DNA of 64,000 nt from Paenibacillus rhizosphaerae. Lineage in GTDB: Bacteria; Bacillota; Bacilli; Paenibacillales; Paenibacillaceae. A model generated the notes under the pieces. The model saw only the letters and a list, made by a program, of their open reading frames with translations. It had not been told where the DNA came from and ran no database searches. This document shows, piece after piece, positions 1 to 7,073 of the stretch. The position numbers were made by a program, and so were the translations under genes. Where the stretch lies: the NCBI RefSeq assembly GCF_014192015.1, contig NZ_JACHXJ010000003.1, positions 1 to 64,000 on the forward strand. Reading direction: 5' to 3'. Numbering within the stretch: the stretch's first letter is position 1; every line of letters begins with the position of its first letter.

Positions 1-67
1 TTCCATTCCTTCAATTGAAATATTTCGATATCGCATTAAACTATCCTGACCGTTAGCTTAATAAAAT

Positions 68-90
68 GAGCAGGCTACTGTAGCCTGCTC
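68..90 (-). terminator. Hairpin, possible terminator of the leftmost LysR gene
   Basis: Two perfect 10-base arms (68-77 and 81-90) flank a 3-base loop. Read on the minus strand the stem is followed by ATTTTATT, a modest T-rich tail. The LysR gene on this strand stops at 335, so the hairpin is distant. It could equally serve a gene left of the window. Confidence 0.45.
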
Positions 91-334
91 AACATTAAGT
101 TTTATTCAACCAAGTTCCAATTTACACGGAACTATGTTCAGATCCTTGTGGTCGGTTGTTTACCATATATTACAATCCACTTGCCCCTGGTATCAGCTAC
201 GATGCGTGAGAGGCATATATGCCGTGATGTTCGGGTTGGACACGCCCGGTCTGATTCGATCAGCACCGAGCAGCTGTCTACGCCGCCTTCGGGTTTACGT
301 TGTCCGTCGCGATGAGGTTCAAACTAGTCACCCT
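91..334. other. Gene-free stretch, nothing recognised
   Basis: No frame here gives a recognisable protein and no ribosome site is paired with a usable start. The base composition between about 180 and 340 is more GC-rich than the flanks, so a decayed gene fragment is possible, but I could not identify one. Confidence 0.4.
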
Positions 335-1249
335 TTACCGCGCTTCCTTCGTGGTTACGGAGGTACGGATAATCGAGGTTATGATTTCAATAAACTGTTG
401 GACTTCCGCGGAAGGAGACAAGGGGTACATCAAACCATAGGGGATCGTGAAATCCAGATCACAGGGGATGGTTACCAAGGATGGATGAACATCTTCCCAT
501 GCATCCAATGTTAAGAGGACGGCTCCACTTTCCACGCACAGGTTGAATACTTCAAGATCAAAAATTCGCACAATATCTTTAATTTTTATTTCGGGATGCT
601 TCTTTAATAAAAAATCATGAACTTCATCAATTACTGAACTTTTTCCACCGTTTACCACTGCCAACTTCTCTCCATGCAAATCTTTGACGGACAAGGTTTT
701 TTGAGAAGCCAGCCGATGGTTTCGAGGTACAGCAAAGCAAAAGCGGTAACTTCCCAACTCAAGCACGCGGAAATAATCCTTCCAGTTTTCTGTTAAGATG
801 GGTCCTACGATGATATCAAAATGTTTGCCTATGGTGCGATAGGTTGTCGGGAGTGTGTAAGCATCATCCTCAAAATGGATGATGTTTATTTTATATTGCG
901 GATATTCGCCGCAGATATCATTCCACAGATTCAGCAGAACCTTGCAGGGATTAAGGATGGAAGTTCCCACGCGAATGACAAGCTGATCGGCTTTGGCGGT
1001 GTGATGAATACGCAGCAGGACTTCTTGAAAGTACTGCAGCATGAATGCCGCATCCTTGTAAAAGGATTTTCCGGCCTCGGTGAGCCCGATCCCATGGTTA
1101 GTGCGAATCAATAGAGGCACTCCCACCTGTTTCTCCAACAAATTCATCTGTTTCATTACAGCGGTTGGAGAAACAAACAGTTTTTCGGCTGCCTTGGAAA
1201 AGCTTCCGGACTCCGCCACCTGAATAAACGTGTTCAATTGTTCATTCAA
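335..1249 (-). CDS. LysR family transcriptional regulator
   Basis: A 304-residue DNA-binding regulator of usual LysR length. Residues 1-60 form the winged helix-turn-helix (FSKAAEKLFVSPTAVMKQM is the recognition region). The rest is the periplasmic-binding-like effector domain, with the typical VRVGTS start near residue 95. An AGGAGGG ribosome site lies about 11 bases upstream of the ATG. It is divergent from the SDR gene at 1381, the classic layout in which a LysR protein controls its neighbour and itself. The gene is more AT-rich than that SDR. The inducer cannot be read from sequence. Confidence 0.9.
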   Translation of the reverse strand: MNEQLNTFIQVAESGSFSKAAEKLFVSPTAVMKQMNLLEKQVGVPLLIRTNHGIGLTEAGKSFYKDAAFMLQYFQEVLLRIHHTAKADQLVIRVGTSILNPCKVLLNLWNDICGEYPQYKINIIHFEDDAYTLPTTYRTIGKHFDIIVGPILTENWKDYFRVLELGSYRFCFAVPRNHRLASQKTLSVKDLHGEKLAVVNGGKSSVIDEVHDFLLKKHPEIKIKDIVRIFDLEVFNLCVESGAVLLTLDAWEDVHPSLVTIPCDLDFTIPYGLMYPLSPSAEVQQFIEIITSIIRTSVTTKEAR

Positions 1250-1271
1250 TCCAAGCCCTCCTTATTTTTGC

Positions 1272-1288
1272 ATGAACGAATAGTTCAT
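1272..1288. promoter_or_regulatory. Palindrome between divergent LysR and SDR genes, likely LysR operator
   Basis: ATGAAC (1272-1277) and GTTCAT (1283-1288) form a perfect inverted repeat around 5 bases, 23 bases before the LysR start and 93 before the SDR start. LysR proteins bind such interrupted dyads between divergent genes. Assignment to this LysR is inference. Confidence 0.5.
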
Positions 1289-1380
1289 ACCATGCTAACT
1301 TATTTGAACTTCCGAATCAAGCGCTTCAACCATAACATTAGAGTGGAAGAAGAAAGAGAATGAGAGGAGCGAATTTAACT

Positions 1381-2139
1381 ATGAAAGACAAACTCGTCGC
1401 CCTGGTCACCGGGGCCAATCAAGGAATCGGTCTGCAAATCGCAAAGGATCTCGTGGCACACGGCTTCACCGTGTTGATCGGGTCACGCAATCTCGATCGC
1501 GGCGAGGCCGCGGCCAAGGAGGTTGGGCCGGAAGCGCGCGCGCTCCAACTCGACGTGACGGATCAGGCTTCGATCACCGCCGCAGCGGAGCGCATCCGCA
1601 AGGAGTTTGGACGTCTCGACGTACTCGTCAACAACGCGGCGATCTCAAATACGAGCATGCGTCCCGGTATGTCCCTCAAGGAGTTCGTCGAGTTGACCCG
1701 CCCGAGCAGAGCGTCCCTCGATGAAATGCGTGCGGTATGGGAGACCAACGTGTTCGGCCCTCTCGCCGTTTACCAGGCGATGCTGCCGCTCTTGCGAGAA
1801 GCGCCGGCAGCCCGCATCGTCAACGTGTCGAGTGGCGTCGGCTCTCTGACAATGAATGCAGACCCGTCCTTTGAATTGCGCTCGACCTTCGGCCCCATTT
1901 ATCCTGCGTCCAAAGCCGCTCTCAACGCCATGACGCTGGCCATGGCAATCGAGTTGGAGTCGACCGGGATCAAGGTCAACGCCGCAGCCCCGGGCTTCAC
2001 CAAGACGAATCTCAACCACTATCAGGGCATTGAGACTGTCGAGGAGGGCGCCCAAGAGGCGGTGCGCCTTGCGCTGCTCGGGCCGGACGGTCCGACAGGC
2101 ACGTTCTCGCAGGCGAAACTCGGAAAGATCCCGTGGTGA
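1381..2139 (+). CDS. Short-chain dehydrogenase/reductase (SDR)
   Basis: A 252-residue NAD(P)-dependent oxidoreductase of the classical SDR family. Visible motifs are the cofactor glycine motif TGANQGIG near residue 11, NNAA near 86, the catalytic serine in VNVSSG and the YxxxK pair in YPASK. An earlier in-frame ATG exists at 1360, but AGAGGAGCG sits before the ATG at 1381, and SDRs normally begin this close to the glycine motif. Codon use is much richer in GC than the flanking LysR gene and downstream DNA, which suggests acquisition from a high-GC donor. The substrate is unknown. A terminator follows at 2221. Confidence 0.88.
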   Translation: MKDKLVALVTGANQGIGLQIAKDLVAHGFTVLIGSRNLDRGEAAAKEVGPEARALQLDVTDQASITAAAERIRKEFGRLDVLVNNAAISNTSMRPGMSLKEFVELTRPSRASLDEMRAVWETNVFGPLAVYQAMLPLLREAPAARIVNVSSGVGSLTMNADPSFELRSTFGPIYPASKAALNAMTLAMAIELESTGIKVNAAAPGFTKTNLNHYQGIETVEEGAQEAVRLALLGPDGPTGTFSQAKLGKIPW

Positions 2140-2220
2140 TGCGGTCTCGAGTGTTATCTCTAAATGAAGGATTACGCAGTTTCGCCTAAAACAAATTTAG
2201 AAAATGCGAAGGCCATCTGT

Positions 2221-2258
2221 AAACACATCCTTTATTCATGGGATGTGTTTTTATTATA
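2221..2258 (+). terminator. Rho-independent terminator of the SDR gene
   Basis: Perfect 10-base arms AAACACATCC (2221-2230) and GGATGTGTTT (2241-2250) with a 10-base loop, running into a T-rich tail. It lies about 80 bases after the SDR stop. Confidence 0.85.
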
Positions 2259-2411
2259 CCCTCGATTCGACTGGTGCTGGAAGGGCTCGAATCGGGCAAA
2301 AGTGCGCACTGGGGAAGGTCCGTTTTGGATACCCTATGATGAAATTGAATTTGTTGAACGCTTAATCAAGCTGAATTGATTAAGGAGGACCGTCTAATGG
2401 TGTTTTTTTGA
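2251..2411 (+). pseudogene. Possible gene remnant plus an orphan ribosome site
   Basis: An open frame runs out of the terminator to a stop at 2379 and ends in the protein-like stretch GPFWIPYDEIEFVERLIKLN. It has no credible start of its own. Directly after it, AAGGAGG (2382-2388) sits 8 bases before an ATG at 2397 that opens only a 4-codon frame ending in TGA at 2409-2411. This looks like the tail of one gene and the first codons of the next, left by a deletion. A perfect 9-base inverted repeat (2361-2369, 2376-2384) overlaps the junction. No family is recognised. Confidence 0.3.
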
Positions 2412-2526
2412 TTCACTTCTGTATGCAAATTTATGTGTATTTATTCACTTTCTCATTAATTATGGACATATTTCCCATAAATCATGAAAAAAATTATCAC
2501 TAATTATGACAACACACATTATTTTA
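2412..2526. other. AT-rich spacer upstream of the fabH promoter
   Basis: No gene is seen. Two near-identical 15-base stretches containing TAATTATG start near 2451 and 2498. Their role is unknown. Confidence 0.35.
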
Positions 2527-2555
2527 TTGACCTCTCCCCTGATCAGGATTATAAT
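2527..2555 (+). promoter_or_regulatory. Sigma-A promoter of fabH
   Basis: A -35 box TTGACC (2527-2532) and a perfect -10 box TATAAT (2550-2555) are separated by exactly 17 bases. The start of transcription should fall near 2562, inside the adjoining FapR-type operator. Confidence 0.85.
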
Positions 2556-2571
2556 TAGTACCAACTACTAA
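2555..2571. promoter_or_regulatory. FapR operator overlapping the fabH promoter
   Basis: TTAGTA (2555-2560) and TACTAA (2566-2571) flank CCAAC, with A and T extending the dyad at either end. This matches the known FapR box of Bacillus, TTAGTA-N5-TACTAA, including the CC after the left arm. It begins on the last base of the -10 box and covers the transcription start, so FapR would block initiation and malonyl-CoA would relieve it. Confidence 0.85.
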
Positions 2572-2661
2572 TACTTGATATTAATTTGTTAGCAGAAATG
2601 TTATATAGCCCTTATTTTCTGAACATACGGAAGCTTATTCTTTTAGTAAAAGGAGCGATTG

Positions 2662-3666
2662 ATGATGAACCTAACCGTATCAACAGCCCGCATTACAGCC
2701 ATTGGCAGCTATGTTCCGGAGAAAAAATTGACGAACGCAGACCTGGAGCAGATGGTGGATACGAACGACGAGTGGATCGTCCAGCGGACCGGCATGCGGG
2801 AGCGGCGGATTGCCGGAGAGAACGAATACTCCTCCACCATGGCTTATAAAGCCGTGGAAGACTTGGTCAGCCGTTACGGTCAGGACCTGACCGACGTGGA
2901 CTGCATCATTGTATCGACGACGACACCGGATTATGCGTTTCCTAGCGTGGCCTGCCAAATCCAAGGGCATTTTCACATCCCGAGCACTGCGGCATTTGAC
3001 CTGAACGCCACCTGCGCGGGCTTTACCTATGCACTGCATATGGCCAACGGCCTGATTACGTCCGGTCTGCACCGGAAGGTCCTGGTGGTTGCGGCCGAAA
3101 CACTTTCCCGCGTTACGGATTACACGGACCGGTCGACCTGCATCCTGTTCGGCGACGGGGCCGCGGCCGTTCTGGTCGAGAAGGACGAGCAGCGTCCGAG
3201 CTTTATCACGGCCCATTTGGGTACGAACGGCGAAGGCGGCATCCACGTTTATCGCACGAACCTGTCCACAACGATGGACGGTGAGGAGCTGCTAACGAGC
3301 GAGAAAATGGTCCAAAACGGACGGGAAGTCTACAAATGGGCGACGCGAACCGTACCTCAGGGCGTAGAGACTTTGCTGGAGCAGGCGGGAATGACGGCCG
3401 AGGACGTGAATTGGTTTGTTCCGCACAGCGCCAATTTCCGCATGGTTGAGTCCATCTGCGAAAAAGCCGGCATCCCCGTGGAGAAAACGCTGACCAGCAT
3501 GGAGTATTACGGCAACACATCTTCGGTGTCGATTCCGCTGGCGCTTCAGCTCGGTCTGGACGAAGGAAAGCTGCAGAACGGAGACACGCTGCTGCTGTAC
3601 GGATTCGGCGGCGGCTTGACCCATGCCGGACTGATCCTGAAATGGGATTTGGATGCCCGTGGCTGA
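2662..3666 (+). CDS. fabH: Beta-ketoacyl-ACP synthase III
   Basis: Starts fatty acid synthesis by condensing an acyl-CoA primer with malonyl-ACP. The catalytic triad is visible: Cys in NATCAGF near residue 118, His in PHSANF near 255 and Asn in YGNTSS near 285. The C-terminal GFGGGLTHAG is typical. At about 334 residues it has full length. AGGAG (2651-2655) supports the ATG at 2662 or the next codon. It stands alone, without fabF, and most resembles the second FabH copy (FabHB type) found in bacilli. A FapR operator covers its promoter and a terminator follows at once. Confidence 0.93.
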   Translation: MMNLTVSTARITAIGSYVPEKKLTNADLEQMVDTNDEWIVQRTGMRERRIAGENEYSSTMAYKAVEDLVSRYGQDLTDVDCIIVSTTTPDYAFPSVACQIQGHFHIPSTAAFDLNATCAGFTYALHMANGLITSGLHRKVLVVAAETLSRVTDYTDRSTCILFGDGAAAVLVEKDEQRPSFITAHLGTNGEGGIHVYRTNLSTTMDGEELLTSEKMVQNGREVYKWATRTVPQGVETLLEQAGMTAEDVNWFVPHSANFRMVESICEKAGIPVEKTLTSMEYYGNTSSVSIPLALQLGLDEGKLQNGDTLLLYGFGGGLTHAGLILKWDLDARG

Positions 3667-3700
3667 TCATGTGGCGAAGAGTGTGACGTAAATGTTTAAG

Positions 3701-3730
3701 GGCTTCCGACCATGTCGGAGGCCTTTTTTC
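3701..3730 (+). terminator. Rho-independent terminator of fabH
   Basis: GGCTTCCGAC (3701-3710) pairs with GTCGGAGGCC (3714-3723), followed by six T residues. Confidence 0.9.
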
Positions 3731-3926
3731 ATTAATTCATTAATTCACGAGCCTCTTCTCCTGCGGCCTTTACGGTCAGCATCCTACACGTTAAAATAAG
3801 AACAACTCATCGATCTGATGGATACAATATCCCGACTCATTAATGAGATGGATGATTATTTTAAAGTATATGATTACGGTATGATACAACAATTGAATAC
3901 AATCCAACGTCAAAGGTGGGAGAAAA

Positions 3927-4826
3927 ATGAATCTGCACGCATTGCGCGTCTTTGCGGAGGTGGCCAGCACGGGAAGCGTGACCCGGGCCGCCGGCAACCT
4001 GCTGCTCAGCCAGCCCGCGGCCACCGCCCAGCTGCGGAATCTGGAGCAGGAGCTCGGGATGAAGCTGGTTGCCTCCAAGGGGCGCTCGATCCAATTGACG
4101 CCAGCCGGCGAGCGGCTGGCCGCCCGGGCACGACAGCTGTTTTCGCTGGAATACGATATGGAGCGGGAAATGAACGCACTCAAAATCGGGCTCGAAGGCA
4201 GCCTCCGGATCTGCGCCACGGATCTGCCCGGCCGGACGGTGCTCCCCGGCTGGATCGTCCGCTTCAAGCAGCAGTATCCGAAGGTGCATGTCCAGTTGAC
4301 CCGTGGCAGCTCCCGTACCGCAATGGAGCGGCTGCTCGACCACTCGGCGGATATCGCGCTCATCTGCGGTGAAGGCCCGAAGGATTCCGGCTTGGAGTAT
4401 ATCACGCTGCTGGAGGATGAGCTGATCTTCATCGTCCACCGGGACCACCCCTTGGCGGGTGCCGCCACAACGCTCCAGGAGCTGACGACAACCGCCTTTA
4501 TCCTCAGGGAAGAAGGCAGCTATACCCGCAGAAAGCTCTTCTCCCTGTGCGACGCCTATGAAGTGCCGAAGCCGCGGACCGGGATTTGTATTGAAGGGAT
4601 GCAGGAGACGATTGAAGCCGTCAAATCGGGATACGGCGTTTCTTTTGTGCCTTCGCTTGCGGTCTCCCGGGAACTCAAATCCGGTGAGCTTGCGGAGGTC
4701 CGCGTTCCCGGAATGCGCGTCAAGCACCCGATCCGCCTATACACTCGAATTGGTGAAGAGCCCTTGGCGCCGGCGGCCAATTTTATCGCCATGATAGCTC
4801 CGCCGCTGTCCCAAGTCGGGTCTTAA
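3927..4826 (+). CDS. LysR family transcriptional regulator
   Basis: A 299-residue LysR protein. The N-terminal helix-turn-helix reads VTRAAGNLLLSQPAATAQLR near residues 17-37, and the effector-binding domain starts near residue 90 (GSLRICATD). AGGTGGGAG precedes the ATG. The domain resembles the CysB/CbbR-like group, but the ligand is not readable. It has no divergent partner: fabH upstream and the DinB-like gene downstream are co-oriented. A perfect palindrome (4827-4847) follows its stop. Confidence 0.9.
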   Translation: MNLHALRVFAEVASTGSVTRAAGNLLLSQPAATAQLRNLEQELGMKLVASKGRSIQLTPAGERLAARARQLFSLEYDMEREMNALKIGLEGSLRICATDLPGRTVLPGWIVRFKQQYPKVHVQLTRGSSRTAMERLLDHSADIALICGEGPKDSGLEYITLLEDELIFIVHRDHPLAGAATTLQELTTTAFILREEGSYTRRKLFSLCDAYEVPKPRTGICIEGMQETIEAVKSGYGVSFVPSLAVSRELKSGELAEVRVPGMRVKHPIRLYTRIGEEPLAPAANFIAMIAPPLSQVGS

Positions 4827-4847
4827 ATCATCAATTTAATTGATGAT
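4827..4847. promoter_or_regulatory. 21-bp AT-rich palindrome after the LysR gene
   Basis: ATCATCAA (4827-4834) and TTGATGAT (4840-4847) form a perfect dyad across an AT-rich centre. There is no clean T-run after it, so it is a poor terminator. It may be an operator upstream of the next gene. Confidence 0.35.
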
Positions 4848-4879
4848 ACTGCTTGATATATATATTGGATTTATATTCG

Positions 4880-4949
4880 AAATCTCATTATGCTGAAAGC
4901 ACAGCACGGTCATGAAACCGCTGTGTAGGAGACATGAATGAGATTTTTT
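4880..4949 (+). promoter_or_regulatory. Structured leader ahead of the DinB-like gene
   Basis: AAATCTCATT (4880-4889) pairs with AATGAGATTT (4937-4946), which runs on into further T residues. The enclosed 47 bases hold a second stem (4901-4910 with 4917-4924, 2-base bulge). It could be a terminator with a large loop or a folding leader. The strong ribosome site of the next gene lies 22 bases further on. Confidence 0.35.
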
Positions 4950-4985
4950 GTTTTTCAGACCGATATCCCAAAGGAGGCACAACAG

Positions 4986-5471
4986 ATGACATCCACATTG
5001 TTCACATCATACCAAAGCGCGGTCAAATCCCGCCTGGAAGAAATGAAACGCACCGCCGAGGCTGCCATCGGGCAGCTTGATGATGCTGCCCTTGCTTGGG
5101 CGCCGGAACCCGGTTCCAACAGCATCGCTGTGATCGTCAAGCATATGAGCGGGCATATGATTTCCCGATGGACCGATATGTTCACCACCGACGGGGAAAA
5201 GCCGGACCGGAACCGCGATGCGGAGTTTATTCCGGAAAAGCTGGACCGCGCAGCCCTGCTGAGTCGCTGGGAACACGGCTGGGGCCTGTTCCTGAAACAG
5301 ATCGGTGCGATCCGGGAAGATCAGCTGCTTGCGGAAATCAGGATCAAGGGCCAGCCCATAACCGTCATTGAGGCCATTGAAAAAAGCCTGTACCATTACG
5401 CCTACCACACCGGCCAAATCGTTTATATCGCCAAGCAGTACCGCAAGGATCAATGGGTCAGCCTGTCTTGA
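4986..5471 (+). CDS. DinB-superfamily protein, DUF1572 type
   Basis: A 161-residue four-helix-bundle protein. Conserved features of the DinB/DUF1572 fold are visible: VKHMSGHM near residue 55, then FIPEKLDRAALLSRWEHGW, then HYAYHTGQIVYIAKQ near residue 140. The histidines in these three places usually bind a metal. The start is set by AAAGGAGG eight bases before the ATG at 4986. An upstream in-frame ATG at 4938 lies inside the leader stem and has no ribosome site. Relatives include thiol-dependent transferases, but the function of this subgroup is unknown. Confidence 0.85.
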   Translation: MTSTLFTSYQSAVKSRLEEMKRTAEAAIGQLDDAALAWAPEPGSNSIAVIVKHMSGHMISRWTDMFTTDGEKPDRNRDAEFIPEKLDRAALLSRWEHGWGLFLKQIGAIREDQLLAEIRIKGQPITVIEAIEKSLYHYAYHTGQIVYIAKQYRKDQWVSLS

Positions 5472-5635
5472 CCCACAGGCGTCTTTCAAAACAGTGGGGC
5501 ATATGCCTCCCTGTTCCTTTCCATACCGCACGAAGACAAAAGCATACCATTCACTAGGTGGGCTGCCCGGGAGCACTTACAGTTACGGCGGCGCTTCTCG
5601 TGCTTTTTCGCATATTTTTGTACTCTAAAAGTTCA

Positions 5636-5650
5636 TGACAATAATTGTCA
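5636..5650. promoter_or_regulatory. 15-bp perfect palindrome resembling a Fur-family box
   Basis: TGACAAT-A-ATTGTCA is a perfect 7-1-7 inverted repeat, 70 bases before the MFS gene. Fur-family boxes in bacilli have this architecture (Fur: TGATAAT-N-ATTATCA), and this site differs by one symmetric base pair. A -10-like TACAAT lies at 5662-5667. A MarR or TetR protein is an alternative binder. Confidence 0.5.
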
Positions 5651-5719
5651 CTATTAAGCGATACAATGGCAGCAAGAACACCCTCTCCGCAACCACGGAG
5701 GAGGAAAGGAGAATAAAAA

Positions 5720-6889
5720 ATGAAATTAACCGCCTTGTTTTTTCTGATCATGTTTATGATCGGGACAGATACCTTTCTCATCTCTCCGATGATTCCGACG
5801 CTTCAGGACCTGTACGGCGTCCCCACGGGAATGTCCGGCTGGATGATGGGCTCCTACACGCTTGGCGCTGCGGTCTTCGCCTTGATTGCCGGCCCGCTCT
5901 CGGACGGGTTGGACCGGAAGAAGGTCATGCTGCTCGGGTTGCTGGGCTTTGCAGTGTCCACTGCGCTGTGCGGATTGGCCGCAGACTTCTGGACCATGTG
6001 CCTGTTCCGGCTCCTGGCCGGAATCAGCGCGGCTTTTGCCGCCCCGCAGGTGTGGGCTTCCATTCAAACGCTGCTGCCCGCAGAGAAAAAGGGCAAAGCG
6101 ATGGGGCTTGCCTATGCGGGTCTCGCCGTATCCCAGGCGTTCGGCGTTCCGATCGGCAGCTGGCTGGCGGCAGCCCGATGGTCCCTCCCCTTTTTCGCGA
6201 TCGGAGTCCTGTCCCTGCTGCTTGCCGGAGCTGCCTTATTCATCCTGCCTTCCATAAAGCCTCAGCCCAATGCCATTTTATCGCGGCAGGCCTTCTGGCG
6301 CAGATACGCACCGCTTCTCGGAAGCGGCAGGGCCAGAGGCGCTTTCCTGTCTTATTTCCTGATTCATCTGGGCAGCAATGCCGCGTTCGCGTTTTTGGGC
6401 AAATGGTCGGCGGAACGCTTTCACCTTCCCGTTGACCAGATCGGCACGATTATGATTTTCCTCGGCGTGGGCAATTTGGCCGGCAGTCTCGTGAGCGGAT
6501 ATGTCAACAGCCTGTGGACGCCGTCCAGGATCGTAGCCGCTGCGGTGCCGCTCCTGATGATCGGCTATGCCGCGCTTCCGCACCTGCCGTCTTTCATAAC
6601 CGCGTCGATGATGTATTTCGCCATCTTTTTCATCCTGGGTATTCTTTTCCCGATGATCATGGGCGTCCTGAACAGCCTGAATCCGTCGCTGCGGGGGACA
6701 ATCTCAAGCACGGCTACGGCGACAATGAACGCCGCCACGACAGTCGGCGCCTCCCTTGCCGGCCTGCTGTACGCCGGATCGGGCGGGTATGCGGCCGTCG
6801 GCCTGTTCTCGGCCTGCTGCTTCGCCGCGTCCCTGCTTATCTTTGGCACGAGCCGCGTCCTGGCGAAAGAGCCGGTACCGCAGGCGTAA
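5720..6889 (+). CDS. MFS transporter, DHA1-type efflux family
   Basis: A 389-residue inner-membrane protein with about 12 hydrophobic segments. The family signature between helices 2 and 3 is visible as GPLSDGLDRKKVM near residue 58. A helix-5-type segment follows with SQAFGVPIGSWLA near 133. It resembles the drug/arabinose exporters of the DHA1 group. AAGGAG precedes the ATG. The palindrome at 5636 lies in its promoter region, so it may be repressed by a Fur-like or MarR-like protein. The substrate is unknown. Confidence 0.88.
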   Translation: MKLTALFFLIMFMIGTDTFLISPMIPTLQDLYGVPTGMSGWMMGSYTLGAAVFALIAGPLSDGLDRKKVMLLGLLGFAVSTALCGLAADFWTMCLFRLLAGISAAFAAPQVWASIQTLLPAEKKGKAMGLAYAGLAVSQAFGVPIGSWLAAARWSLPFFAIGVLSLLLAGAALFILPSIKPQPNAILSRQAFWRRYAPLLGSGRARGAFLSYFLIHLGSNAAFAFLGKWSAERFHLPVDQIGTIMIFLGVGNLAGSLVSGYVNSLWTPSRIVAAAVPLLMIGYAALPHLPSFITASMMYFAIFFILGILFPMIMGVLNSLNPSLRGTISSTATATMNAATTVGASLAGLLYAGSGGYAAVGLFSACCFAASLLIFGTSRVLAKEPVPQA

Positions 6890-6938
6890 AAAGGCCCATC
6901 AAGACCCTTTCCAAGTAGCACTCACCCATATCAAAAAA

Positions 6939-6978
6939 AGCCCCGCCGACCCTGTCGGCGAGGCTTGCTTTCTTTTTA
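6939..6978. terminator. Bidirectional terminator between MFS and rhamnosidase genes
   Basis: AGCCCCGCCGAC (6939-6950) pairs with GTCGGCGAGGCT (6954-6965) with one mismatch. A T-rich tail follows on the plus strand and an A-run precedes it, so it can serve both converging genes. Confidence 0.85.
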
Positions 6979-7073
6979 TAACAAACATCATTACAACAAG
7001 AGCTTATTTTGCCAACCCCTGTCGTTCCAAGCGTGATGCCCCGGCTTCAGCAATCCTCTCTAGCTTCCTAGCT

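Noticed and set aside
134..514. Open frame of 126 codons at the left end of the plus strand
   Set aside because: Its second half overlaps the 3' end of the LysR gene, it has no ribosome site and no recognisable protein pattern.
2164..2379. 71-codon frame after the SDR gene taken as a whole
   Set aside because: It runs straight through a strong terminator and lacks a ribosome site. Only its last part looks protein-like, so it is listed as a possible remnant.
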